The notes under the pieces: generated by a model
Seen by the model: only the letters and a program-made list of their open reading frames with translations
Database searches by the model: none
Told to the model about the DNA's origin: nothing
Part shown: one piece after another, positions 32,535 through 40,854 of the stretch
Layout of the letters: each line of letters opens with the position of its first letter
Position numbering within the stretch: the stretch's first letter is position 1
Made by a program: the position numbers and the translations under genes
NCBI GenBank assembly: GCA_964653285.1
Contig: CAZZEX010000010.1
Location: 10,529 to 74,528 of the forward strand
Reading direction: 5' to 3'
DNA: 64,000 nt
From: CAZZEX01 sp964653285
Lineage (GTDB): Bacteria; Chloroflexota; Anaerolineae; B4-G1

Positions 32535-35249
32535 TTACAGAGACTCCAGCGCCCGGCGGTAGATGTCCAGTGCCTCCTGCAACCGGCCCTCTTTCATATA
32601 GGCGTCACCCAGTACCCGCTGTGTACTGACGTCGGGCCACTGTTCCAGGTATTTCTCCAGGTCTGGGATCACGCTTTCGAGGAGCTTGCCGGAGCGGATC
32701 ACACGGCTATATGCTTCCAGTGCTTCCTGCTGTTCACTGGCCTGCCACAGCGCCCGCGCCAGCGCTAGCCGGGCTTCGTAATCGCGTGGGTGATCCTTCA
32801 GATAAGCCCGCTCGGCGGCGAAGGGTCTGGCAGGAGCCTCGACGGTCGGGATTTCCAGTGGCGCTATTGCCTCCTCGAGTGGCTCTGTTATCTCCATCTC
32901 GACCACGCCCGGCACCTCCTCGACCATCGGAACTGGCGCGACTTCTTTTTCCTCCTCCTCCAGCGGGACCTCCAATGCCGCCCCCCAGCGTGCCTCTTCG
33001 GTGGGGGGCGCTACCTCTAGTGCGGGGAACTCGACCGCAGGCGGTGCCTCTATCTCTTCCGGGTACGCCAGTTCTGGTATTTCGGGTGGTGCGATCTCCT
33101 CCACCGGCGGAGCCATCTCCATCGCGGCGACGGCTTCCTCTGGCATGGCCTCTACCGGGGGGGCCTTTGTGGGCTTGGGGCGGCCCATGATCTCGGCCAT
33201 GCGGGCTTCGGCCTCCGCTTGAGCCTGGGCGCGCAGTTCCTCTTCCTTGCCCTCCGCCAGTTGCTCCAGCCAGGCCAGCGCCTCGTCGCCGGAGGGCAAT
33301 CCCTCGCCCTCCAGCCACGCCGGTGTGGGTACCTCCTCTGGCACGGGAGTGGGGGCTTCCACCCGTCCCGGGGCCTCGGGTGGTGTGACCTCTTCCATCG
33401 GCGGAGCCTCTTCCGCCGCTGCGACAACCTCAGGTGGGGCTTCCGGTTCGCCGAATGCCGTCCAGCCGAACGCTTTCTCGACCGGGGGAGTGACGGCCTC
33501 CTCGACTGGAGGGGCCATGGCTTTCTCTGGCGCGGCCTCGACTGCTGGCGGTGCAGCCTCAGTGGCCGCTGCCTCTGGCGGCGTGAGTTCCTGTAACCAA
33601 TCGGGGATCTCGGCTGGGGCGAGCGGGGGCATCGCGGGGGTCGGTTCCTCCGGCGCAACCTCTACCGGGGGGGCTTCGGCGGGCTTGGGGCGGCCCATGA
33701 TCTCGGCCATGCGGGCTTCGGCCTCCGCTTGAGCCTGGGCGCGCAGTTCCTCTTCCTTGCCCTCCGCCAGTTGCTCCAGCCAGGCCAGCGCATCGTCGCC
33801 GGAGGGCAACCCCTCGCCCTCCAGCCACGCCGTGGGTACCTCCTCTGGCCCAGGAGTGGGAGCCTCCTCTGGCATGGGAGCGGGAGCCTCCTCTGGTGTT
33901 TCCGCTTCTTCAATGAACTGCTCACGGATACCGGCCAGCCAATCTGGAGGTTGTTCTGCTGACGGAACAGAAGGGGCTGTTTCCTCACCGGCTGCCTCGA
34001 CGCCTGTTTCAGCCAGCCACTCTGGGACCTCCTCCTCGCCTGGGGCGGCTGGTACTTCCGCCGTGCCAGCGAGCTCAACTCCCAGTTCAGCCGCCCGCTC
34101 TGGAACCTTCTCCTCCTCGCCGATGGGCTCGAGACCTAACCCAGCCAGCCATTCGGGGGTCTCTTCCTCGGTGACCGCTTCTGGCTTTTCCTCGACAAAC
34201 TCTTCACCGATGCCTGCCAGCCACTCAGGGACTTCCTCCGCCGGAGCGGGAAATGCTTCCTCTAGCGGTGGCTCTTCCGCTGGCTCAGCGAGGCCAGGCG
34301 GTGCGGGCGCAGCAGCCTCCTCGCCAACAACCTCCTCTAGCCAGGGAGGGATCTCAATCTGTGCTTCCAGGGCTGCGGTGACGTCAACCAACGTGGTCTC
34401 ACCCTCGGCCGGCGGCGGCCCCTCTGCCGAGACGGTCTCTATCTCGGCCATCCAGGCCGGGCGTTCCTCCTCGGTCGGAGGCTCATACTCCAGGGGAACA
34501 ATCCGCACTTCCCGTGCCAGCAACGGCGATGCGGCCCCGAAGAGTTTCTGCGCCATCTGGTTCTCCGGGTCCACGGCCTCGGCCCGCTGCAGGTACATCT
34601 GTCCTTCCTCCCGGCCACTGCTGGTCCAGATCTCCCCCAGGATCAGGTTGGCCTTGAGGCAGTAGGGCAACACGTCCAACACCTGTTGGCAGACTTCCGA
34701 GGCCTCCAATCGCTGCTCGTTACGCCAGAGTGCCTCAGCCAGCGCGACGTTCAGGGCTACCTGTTCAGGATGCTCGGCCAGCAGGGCGCGGAATTCACTG
34801 ATTGCCCGCGAGAGCAGATCGCCCTTGAGGTAGAGCCGGGCCAGTGCGCCACGGGTAAGTTGGACCCGCTTGGTCTCAACGCCATCTCGCCGGCCGTAGC
34901 AGTGGCGCAACTCCTCTTCCACTATCTGGTCGTCGGCGGCCAGTTCGAATGCTTGTTCCAGGTACCACACGGCTGCGTCGAGTTCGCCGCGCTGGTTGTG
35001 TACCTCGCTCATCCCCACCCATGCGACCAGGTCCTCAGGATTGGTGCTAAGCACACGGCGAAACATGTCGGCGGCATATTCATCCTGGCCAGCTTCGAGC
35101 ATTGCCTTGCCCAGTAGTTGGTAGGTCGCCATGTACTTGGGGTACTGCTTCAAGATGTGCTTCCCGTGGGCCACGGCCTCTGCGTAGTGGCCTTGCTCGA
35201 TCGTGTCCTCGATGTGTTTACAGTATTCTTGCAAGGGAATCTCAGTCAT
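32535..35249 (-). CDS. TPR protein with acidic PxWL-motif repeat region
   Basis: From ATG 35249 (GGAGGGGG upstream) the protein is 904 residues. Residues about 1-240 are TPR repeats (AVAHGKHILKQYPKYMATYQ, DMFRRVLSTNPEDLVAW, AISEFRALLAEHPEQV). A long acidic region (about 260-800) follows, with motifs such as IPPWLEEVV, VPEWLAGIG, TPEWLAGLG, VPEWLAETG, PPDWLAGIR and IPDWLQELT. A further TPR pair (DYEARLALARALWQ, RVLGDAYMKEGRLQEALDIYRRALE) closes it. No signal or membrane segment is present. The same motif type occurs in the zinc-ribbon protein at 3793. A scaffold role is inferred. Confidence 0.85.
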   Translation of the reverse strand: MTEIPLQEYCKHIEDTIEQGHYAEAVAHGKHILKQYPKYMATYQLLGKAMLEAGQDEYAADMFRRVLSTNPEDLVAWVGMSEVHNQRGELDAAVWYLEQAFELAADDQIVEEELRHCYGRRDGVETKRVQLTRGALARLYLKGDLLSRAISEFRALLAEHPEQVALNVALAEALWRNEQRLEASEVCQQVLDVLPYCLKANLILGEIWTSSGREEGQMYLQRAEAVDPENQMAQKLFGAASPLLAREVRIVPLEYEPPTEEERPAWMAEIETVSAEGPPPAEGETTLVDVTAALEAQIEIPPWLEEVVGEEAAAPAPPGLAEPAEEPPLEEAFPAPAEEVPEWLAGIGEEFVEEKPEAVTEEETPEWLAGLGLEPIGEEEKVPERAAELGVELAGTAEVPAAPGEEEVPEWLAETGVEAAGEETAPSVPSAEQPPDWLAGIREQFIEEAETPEEAPAPMPEEAPTPGPEEVPTAWLEGEGLPSGDDALAWLEQLAEGKEEELRAQAQAEAEARMAEIMGRPKPAEAPPVEVAPEEPTPAMPPLAPAEIPDWLQELTPPEAAATEAAPPAVEAAPEKAMAPPVEEAVTPPVEKAFGWTAFGEPEAPPEVVAAAEEAPPMEEVTPPEAPGRVEAPTPVPEEVPTPAWLEGEGLPSGDEALAWLEQLAEGKEEELRAQAQAEAEARMAEIMGRPKPTKAPPVEAMPEEAVAAMEMAPPVEEIAPPEIPELAYPEEIEAPPAVEFPALEVAPPTEEARWGAALEVPLEEEEKEVAPVPMVEEVPGVVEMEITEPLEEAIAPLEIPTVEAPARPFAAERAYLKDHPRDYEARLALARALWQASEQQEALEAYSRVIRSGKLLESVIPDLEKYLEQWPDVSTQRVLGDAYMKEGRLQEALDIYRRALESL
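33168..33309. repeat. internal duplication in the TPR protein, copy 1 (copy 2 at 33678-33819)
   Basis: About 140 bases around GGCCCATGATCTCGGCCATG recur exactly 510 bases (170 codons) further on with one or two changes. They encode ALAWLEQLAEGKEEELRAQ and continue to AEIMGRPKP. The flanking spacers differ more, so the core was duplicated or kept alike by conversion. Confidence 0.85.
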
Positions 35250-35415
35250 TTTCCCCCTCCTCACATTTCACCCGGGAAGCCCGCGATGGATCGTGGTCTC
35301 CGCTGTGTTTTGCACCGCGGACTGTTCAGATGGGTGCAATCGTCCTCACCTCATTATCAGTGGAAGGTAGATTTTTTCTTGCAGAACTTTTTCAATCATA
35401 ACTTTACCTGGTCAG

Positions 35416-35444
35416 ATTATGCAACGGCTCGCACGAAAAGTCAA
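35416..35444 (-). promoter_or_regulatory. promoter of the TPR-ndk genes
   Basis: On the minus strand TTGACT (35439-35444), 17 bases and CATAAT (35416-35421). It overlaps the end of the HDAC-family gene. The leader to 35249 is about 160 bases and holds no gene. Confidence 0.5.
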
Positions 35445-36505
35445 TTCAGATCATGCACCCCTTTCAGGCGTGCGACCAGTGCGTCCACTGGCCTTTCGGG
35501 ATGGGGGGAGGGGCCTAAGGGGTCGGCGATGGTATCCTCTCCCAGCATGGCGTAGAAACCGTTGAGCACACCGTAGGCCAGCACGTCCAGTTGGTAGCCG
35601 CCTTCGAGCGTAAACATGATCCGCCCGTCGCACAACTGCCCGGCCATGTGCACCAGTTCCTGTTGCAACTGGGCATAGCCGGTCAGCGAAAGGTTCATCT
35701 GCGCCAGCGGATCGCTCCAGTGGGCGTCATAGCCAGCCGAGACTAGCATCAGGTCGGGGCAGAAGCGCTCCGCCAGTGGCCAGACTAACTCGGCGTAGAC
35801 CTGGGCGTAGCCTGCGTCGCCCACACCTGGCGGCAGTGGCACGTTGAGCAGGGTGCCTTCGCCAGCGCCGTGTCCCGTCTCACTCCAGTGGCCGGTGCCC
35901 GGATAGTAGGGGTACTGGTGGGTGGAGAAGTAGAAGACGGCCGGGTCGTCGGCAAAAGCGTTCTGGGTTCCATTGCCGTGGTGCACGTCGAAGTCGGCGA
36001 TGAAGACCCGCTTCGCCTGACCCCCATCCCCGGCCTTTTCCCCTACGAGGGGGAAGGGAGACGACAGCGCGGCCCACGCGGCCACGGCGACGTTGTTGAA
36101 GAGGCAGAAGCCCATCGCCCGCGTAGCCGTGGCGTGGTGTCCTGGTGGGCGCACCAGGGCGAAACCGTTGGCGACCTCGCCCGCCAGCACCGCTTCCACT
36201 GCTCGCACGACTCCACCGGCGGCCATCAGTGCCGCGTCGAAGGAGCGGGGGGAGACGTAGGTATCGGGGTCGAGGTACCCGCCACCCGCCTGGGCCATGC
36301 GCCGCACCCGTCCGATGTGCTCTGGGGTGTGCACCCGCTGCAGTTCCTCGACCGTCGCCGGGCGGGGCTCCAGGAGCCTCAGACGCGCCAACATTCCCTC
36401 GTCTTCCAGCGTGCCGAGGATGCGCTTCAGGCGACGGGCGTTCTCGGGATGGGAGGGCAGGTTGTGCTCGAGATAGATTGGATCGTAAACGTAGGCTGTA
36501 TCCAT
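35441..36505 (-). CDS. histone deacetylase-family amidohydrolase
   Basis: A 354-residue member of the HDAC/acetoin-utilisation/APAH fold. Zinc and catalytic motifs are intact: LVRPPGHHATATRAMGFCLFNN (about 118-139), DFDVHHGNGTQNAF near 170, SAGYDAHWSDPL near 252 and LEGGYQ near 300. Bacterial members deacetylate small acetyl-amines, polyamines or proteins. Between two strands it carries an insert (SSPFPLVGEKAGDGGQ) encoded by a GC-palindromic word at 36018-36066, which the family normally lacks. It has its own promoter. Confidence 0.9.
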   Translation of the reverse strand: MDTAYVYDPIYLEHNLPSHPENARRLKRILGTLEDEGMLARLRLLEPRPATVEELQRVHTPEHIGRVRRMAQAGGGYLDPDTYVSPRSFDAALMAAGGVVRAVEAVLAGEVANGFALVRPPGHHATATRAMGFCLFNNVAVAAWAALSSPFPLVGEKAGDGGQAKRVFIADFDVHHGNGTQNAFADDPAVFYFSTHQYPYYPGTGHWSETGHGAGEGTLLNVPLPPGVGDAGYAQVYAELVWPLAERFCPDLMLVSAGYDAHWSDPLAQMNLSLTGYAQLQQELVHMAGQLCDGRIMFTLEGGYQLDVLAYGVLNGFYAMLGEDTIADPLGPSPHPERPVDALVARLKGVHDLN

Positions 36506-36599
36506 ACCCCCTTCGCTTCTGGTCCCGGTTGCGATAGCCTTCAGACTTCGGAAGTCTCGCTAAGGCCCCCGAAGTCTCACTTGATCGGACAGTACTGTG

Positions 36600-36627
36600 A
36601 TTATACTCGTCTACACGAGAGTGTCAA
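36600..36627 (-). promoter_or_regulatory. strong promoter of the HDAC-family gene
   Basis: On the minus strand TTGACA (36622-36627), 16 bases and TATAAT (36600-36605). The 94-base leader contains the palindrome AGACTTCCGAAGTCT (near 36541-36556). Confidence 0.7.
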
Positions 36628-36646
36628 TATGGGGTGGGGCAGGTGT

Positions 36647-38101
36647 TCACCTGCGGTGGCGGGCGGTCTTCTTCCGGCGCGGGGCACCGCCCCGGTAGGC
36701 GGGGGCCAGAATCTCGAATATGGTGCAGCGGGCTATGTCCAGCATCCGGGTCCTCAGGTATGGGTCTGCCTCGTCAATGTTTACCGCCGTAGTGATAACG
36801 GTAGGCAGGCGGGCGTTGTAGCGATAGTCGAAAATCTGGTACAGTTTCTCCCGTGCCCACGGCGTCGCCGACTCGGTGCCCAGGTCGTCGAGGATGAGGA
36901 GCAGGGCGCGGCGCACTTCCTCGAAGCGCTTGTCGAAGGAGACCGCGCTGTGCGGATTGAAGGTGGCCCGCAGGTGGTCCAGCAGGTCCGGGACGACGAT
37001 GAACAAGGCCGGGTGGCCCTGCGCCGCGCGGTAGTTGGCGATGGCGGCGGCCAGGTGGGTCTTGCCAGCGCCGTAGATACCGGTGAAGACCAGCCAGTCG
37101 CGGGGGTTCTCGGCAAAACCGCGGGCGATGTCGAAAGCGCGTTTGAGGTTTTCCTCCTCCTCGCGGGGCAGTTCCCATTTGCGCAGGTCGAAGTTCTCGA
37201 AGGTCTGATCGCTGTGGAATCTCAGGCTGCTCAGGTCCGACTGATCCTGCGCGACGCCCGCCCGCCGGTAATCGGGGGCGGTGATGGAGACGATGCGGGC
37301 CAGGTCGGGGTCCACCAGGCGGGAGCGGAGGCGCAGGGGGATCTCCTCCAACTCGTAGTTAGTGGTGATGACGGTAGGCAGGCAGGCGTTGTAGCGGTAG
37401 TTGAAGACCTGGAACAGTTTCTCCTGTGCCCAGGGGGTGCTGCTTTCGGTGCCCAGGTCGTCGAGGATGAGCACGGGGGCGGTGCGTACCTCCTCGAAGC
37501 GGGTGCCGTACCCGGTGGGGCTGGAGGGGGCGAAGGAGGCACGGAGGTGGTCCAGCAGGTCCGGGACGGTGATGAAGAGCACCGGCTGACCGCGCTCGAC
37601 GCAACTGTTGGCTATGGCGGCGACCAGGTGGGTCTTTCCACAGCCGTAGCCACCTTTCAACACCAGCCACCCCTCCGGGTTCTCGGCGAAGGATCTGGCC
37701 TCCTCGTAGGCCCAGCGCAGGTTGGCGCGCTTGTCGGGCGGGAGACCGTGCCCTTCGGGGGCGAAGGTCTCGAAGGTCATGCGGGACAGCATCTCCAGAT
37801 TGCTCAGCGTGCGCAGCGCAACCACGCGCTGCTCGGCCAGTTCGGCCAGCCGGCAGGTGCAGGGGACGAGCTTGCCGAAGTCGGGATGACCGACCGGCAC
37901 ATCCGCCCGCAGGTAGCCGATCCCTTTGCAGATTGGGCAGATCTCCTCCGCTTCCTGCCCTCTGCTTTCTGCCTCCTGCTTCCTGCTTCCCGCTTCCCGC
38001 TTCCTGCTTCCTGCTTTCTGCTCAGTGCTCGATGTATTCGCCATACTTCCCTTCAATATCCCGTCGCCGATCTGCCTCACGAGGTCGCCGACGTGTTTCA
38101 T
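36647..38101 (-). CDS. DnaC/IstB-like helicase loader with two AAA+ domains
   Basis: A 484-residue protein with two tandem AAA+ ATPase domains. An N-terminal zinc cluster (CPICKGIGYL ... CTCRL) is typical of DnaC/DnaI. The first ATPase has Walker A GGYGCGKTH near 148 and LILDDLGTES; the second has GIYGAGKTH near 335 and the same LILDDLGTES. PDLLDHLRA occurs in both. The usual loader has one domain, so this is a fused duplicate. ATG 38044 (with GAAGGGA upstream) is an alternative start. The N-terminal linker AGSRKREAGSRKQEAESR comes from a word repeat. Its partner is probably DnaB (39423). Confidence 0.88.
   Translation of the reverse strand: MKHVGDLVRQIGDGILKGSMANTSSTEQKAGSRKREAGSRKQEAESRGQEAEEICPICKGIGYLRADVPVGHPDFGKLVPCTCRLAELAEQRVVALRTLSNLEMLSRMTFETFAPEGHGLPPDKRANLRWAYEEARSFAENPEGWLVLKGGYGCGKTHLVAAIANSCVERGQPVLFITVPDLLDHLRASFAPSSPTGYGTRFEEVRTAPVLILDDLGTESSTPWAQEKLFQVFNYRYNACLPTVITTNYELEEIPLRLRSRLVDPDLARIVSITAPDYRRAGVAQDQSDLSSLRFHSDQTFENFDLRKWELPREEEENLKRAFDIARGFAENPRDWLVFTGIYGAGKTHLAAAIANYRAAQGHPALFIVVPDLLDHLRATFNPHSAVSFDKRFEEVRRALLLILDDLGTESATPWAREKLYQIFDYRYNARLPTVITTAVNIDEADPYLRTRMLDIARCTIFEILAPAYRGGAPRRKKTARHRR
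37949..38024. repeat. GCAGGAAGCAGGA word repeat in the helicase-loader N-terminus
   Basis: Eight or so degenerate copies of GCAGGAA/GCGGGAA lie on the minus strand, encoding the EAGSRKQEA-type linker in frame. It is the same family as 26885-26915. Confidence 0.8.
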
Positions 38102-38699
38102 CTCCCCTCCCTTCGGTGCGCCAGTGCTCCAGGATAGCGCGAATGTACTTCCAACTGCGCTTGTTCAGCGACACTGCCTCGCGGAACGCCTCCTCAATCC
38201 ATTCGGCCGGGTAGGTCTGCTCCGCCTCACGCAGTTCATCGGCGATGAGGGGTGTGAGCATGCCAATGTTCTGCTCGTACAGGGTGAAGACGTTGGGTTG
38301 GCCGGCCGATTCGAGTCCATCGGGCCACTCGCCGCGCGCGATAGCCTCGACTGCGGCACGTCCCTTGGGCGTGTTGGCGAAGTAGAGTTCCTCGGTCGTT
38401 CCTCCCGTGCTGGTCTCAACCCGCAGCAGCGTCCCGCGCTCAACGGCGCGTTCCAGCGCCGCGCTCAGCAGTTCGGTGGACGCGTCGCCCAGGCCAGAAA
38501 GGAGTGCCTGGTCGGAGGCCAGGTCGGCGCGGCGGAGGTAGCGCACCTGGCCCCGCTGCCGTCCCAGCCGCCACAGCACGTGCAGCGTGAGTTTGAGTTC
38601 GGTCAGGTCGTCAATCAGGGGGATGAGTTCGGTGAAGACCGGCTCAGGGATGCTGACGCTGCGGACTTTGCCAGGCGCGAAACCACTGAAGGTTTTCAT
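38022..38699 (-). CDS. DnaD-like replication initiation protein
   Basis: A 225-residue protein. The N-terminal half is a winged-helix-like region (FTELIPLIDDLTELKLTLHVLWRLGRQRG). The C-terminal part (about 138-185) matches the DnaD domain: NVFTLYEQNIGMLTPLIADELREA and YPAEWIEEAFREAVSLNKRSWKYIRAILEHW. DnaD helps load the helicase at origins in Firmicutes. It overlaps the loader gene, and dnaB is nearby, so these genes probably act together in replication start or restart. Confidence 0.88.
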   Translation of the reverse strand: MKTFSGFAPGKVRSVSIPEPVFTELIPLIDDLTELKLTLHVLWRLGRQRGQVRYLRRADLASDQALLSGLGDASTELLSAALERAVERGTLLRVETSTGGTTEELYFANTPKGRAAVEAIARGEWPDGLESAGQPNVFTLYEQNIGMLTPLIADELREAEQTYPAEWIEEAFREAVSLNKRSWKYIRAILEHWRTEGRGDETRRRPREADRRRDIEGKYGEYIEH

Positions 38700-39118
38700 A
38701 GTTGCTCGTCGAATGAGCGTAGCCTCACTAACTGAATCTGGCCCCCAAGGATCGTCTCATCATCACTGACGCGTGTGACTGGCGCGCCCGCGGCAGCGCC
38801 TCGGTGGGCGGCGCAGACCGAGTTTCCCTGCGCATTGAGAACGCATAGGCGAACATACACAGCCTGGGCGTCTCAACGGATGGCGGCTCTCTGGGAACTG
38901 CCGTGGCGGGCGCACTGGAGGCCCGAACTTGTTCGGGTTCCTCGCACCGCATCCCCAACGAGTTGGGGAGTCCGGAACTCAAACCACGGGAATTCCCAAA
39001 GACCCCGGATGGCTACACGCCCAGCCGGGTTGCTTGGGAAGCCCCTATTCACATGTGAGACCGTGTGAGACCGCAATCGGGCAGCCTCCGCACAGAGGCC
39101 GCCCGCACGGAACCTGGC
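38700..39118. other. palindrome-rich intergenic region between dodecin and dnaD
   Basis: No gene is convincing. It contains several short perfect palindromes: CCCGAAC/GTTCGGG (38926-38941), CCCCAAC/GTTGGGG (near 38953-38969), a GAATTC-centred one near 38990, and a GGCAGCCTC...GAGGCCGCC hairpin (39074-39099) that could terminate dodecin transcription. No tRNA or known structured RNA was recognised. Confidence 0.5.
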
Positions 39119-39334
39119 TCAGTCGCCACCCGCGTACTTGAAGGAGATCTTCACCTTCGCGCGGTAGGTGCGAACCTTCCCGTCCTCGAGCTGCATGTCC
39201 AGCTCGACGATCTCGGCGATGCGGAGGTCTCGCAAGGACTTCGAAGCCTTCTCCACGGCGGCAGTGGCAGCCTTCTCCCATGACTCGGTGCTGGTTCCTA
39301 TGAGCTCGATCACCTTATAGACACTCTCTGCCAT
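39119..39334 (-). CDS. dodecin family protein
   Basis: A 71-residue protein matching dodecins, small flavin-binding dodecamers that store or buffer riboflavin or FMN. VYKVIELIGTSTESWEKAA (5-23) and SLRDLRIAEIVELDMQLEDG are typical, and it ends KVRTYRAKVKISFKY. GGAGAG precedes the ATG by 6 bases. The length is the family standard. Confidence 0.93.
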   Translation of the reverse strand: MAESVYKVIELIGTSTESWEKAATAAVEKASKSLRDLRIAEIVELDMQLEDGKVRTYRAKVKISFKYAGGD

Positions 39335-39422
39335 TGTTGCTCTCCTTTCGCCCAGGCGGACCCGATGGGTCCGCGGGCCATTGTAGCCGCTGCCTTCCTG
39401 ATCTTAACATGATACCCCTGTG

Positions 39423-40766
39423 CTACGCGAAATCTACCGGCTGCTGGCGCGTCTCGGCGTCGAGGAACTGGGCGAGGCGCTCCTGGAAGAAGAGCTGCAC
39501 CACGCCAGTAGGGCCGTTGCGGTGCTTGCTCACCAAGATGTCGGCGATGTGCTGCTTCTCCGTGTCGGGGTGGTACAACTCGTCGCGGTAGATGAACATC
39601 ACGACGTCCGCGTCTTGCTCGAGCCCTCCGCTTTCCCTCAAATCAGCCAATACCGGCCGTTTGTTACTGCGCTGCTCGACGGCGCGGGAGAGTTGGGAGG
39701 CGGCTACCACGGGCAGGTCCAATTCCCGCGCCAGCGCCTTGAGCGAGCGGGAGATGTAGGAGACCTCCTGTACCCGGTTCTCGGAGCGGACGTCTCCGGT
39801 CATCAACTGCAGGTAATCCACGAGGACGAGGTCAAGCCCGTGCTCGGCGTGGAGGCGGCGAGCCTTGGTGCGCAGTTGCAGAGCCGAGATGGAGGGGGTG
39901 TCGTCAATGAAGACCGGGACGTCGGCGAGTTTGCCGGTGGCCTGGACGAAGAGGGGCCATTCGTCCTCGTGCAGATCGCCCAACCGCAGCCGCTGGGAGT
40001 CAATCCCGGTTTCGGCGGCCACCATGCGTTGCACGACCTGCTCGGCCGACATCTCCAGGCTGAAGATGGCGACGCGCTGGCCGTGGCGGGCGGCGTTCCG
40101 CGCAATGGAGAGGCACAGGCTGGTCTTCCCGACCGAGGGTCTGGCGGCGATGAGGATAAAGTCGGAGCGTTGCAGTCCACCCAGCAGCCGGTCGAGGTCA
40201 ATGAAGCCGGTGGGCACACCCAGTGGCTCGCCCCGGTGGGCGTAGAGATACTCGATGCGGTCATAGTAGCGGCGGATGATCTCCTGGATGGGGGCCAGGT
40301 CACGGGTGATGCGGCGCTGGGAGACGCTGAAGAGCGCCTGCTCGGCCTGGTCAACGGTTTGGTCTATGTCCTCGGCTTCCTGATAGGCCAGTTGCGCGAT
40401 CTGGCTGGCCGCGCTGATCAGTCGCCGACGAATGGCGGACTGTTCGACGATGTGACCGTATGCCTCGACGTGGATAGCGCTGGGGACGGCGTTGATGAGG
40501 TGGGTGATGTAGGCCGCACCGCCAACCTCCTCCAGTTGCCCCCGTCGCTCCAATTCATCGCACAGCGTGACGAAATCAATCGGCTCACGACGCTCGTGGA
40601 GCGCAAAGATAGCCTCGTAAATCCAGGCATTCTTCTGGATGTAGAAATCCTCCCCCTTCAGGAAGGGGGAGACACGAAACAACGCTTCGGGATCAATGAG
40701 GAGGGAGCCAAGTACCGCCTCCTCAGCCTCAACGTTGTGGGGGATCATCTTGTCTGGAGTTGCCAT
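39423..40766 (-). CDS. dnaB: replicative DNA helicase DnaB
   Basis: A 447-residue hexameric helicase. The N-terminal domain (PHNVEAEEAVLGSLLID, then GEDFYIQKNAWIYEAI) is followed by the RecA-like core. AARPSVGKTS (208-216) is Walker A, LVLVDYLQLMTG near 306 is Walker B, and SQLSRAVEQR and LADLRESGGLEQDAD are DNA-contact motifs. There is no intein. With the loader and DnaD genes it forms a primosome neighbourhood. Confidence 0.95.
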   Translation of the reverse strand: MATPDKMIPHNVEAEEAVLGSLLIDPEALFRVSPFLKGEDFYIQKNAWIYEAIFALHERREPIDFVTLCDELERRGQLEEVGGAAYITHLINAVPSAIHVEAYGHIVEQSAIRRRLISAASQIAQLAYQEAEDIDQTVDQAEQALFSVSQRRITRDLAPIQEIIRRYYDRIEYLYAHRGEPLGVPTGFIDLDRLLGGLQRSDFILIAARPSVGKTSLCLSIARNAARHGQRVAIFSLEMSAEQVVQRMVAAETGIDSQRLRLGDLHEDEWPLFVQATGKLADVPVFIDDTPSISALQLRTKARRLHAEHGLDLVLVDYLQLMTGDVRSENRVQEVSYISRSLKALARELDLPVVAASQLSRAVEQRSNKRPVLADLRESGGLEQDADVVMFIYRDELYHPDTEKQHIADILVSKHRNGPTGVVQLFFQERLAQFLDAETRQQPVDFA

Positions 40767-40854
40767 ACTTCTTCTTCCCAGTGCAGCGTGATGCGTGAAA
40801 CGTGATGATTGGGCGCTGTGTATGCCTCACGCTTCGCGTTTCAACTTACGGGGA

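Noticed and set aside
35870..38137. Long plus-strand frame of 755 codons
   Set aside because: It lies opposite the HDAC-family and helicase-loader genes, both strongly supported, and has no recognisable domain.
38700..39118. tRNA, RNase P RNA, tmRNA or 6S RNA in the palindromic region
   Set aside because: No T-loop, CCA end or conserved RNase P/tmRNA core words were seen. No tRNA or rRNA gene was recognised elsewhere in the window either.
40640..40670. Repeat-like VSPFLKGEDFY segment in DnaB as an in-frame insert
   Set aside because: The segment aligns with the normal DnaB N-terminal motif without extra residues.
39420..40805. Plus-strand frame of 461 codons
   Set aside because: It is a high-GC mirror of dnaB without domains or a good start.
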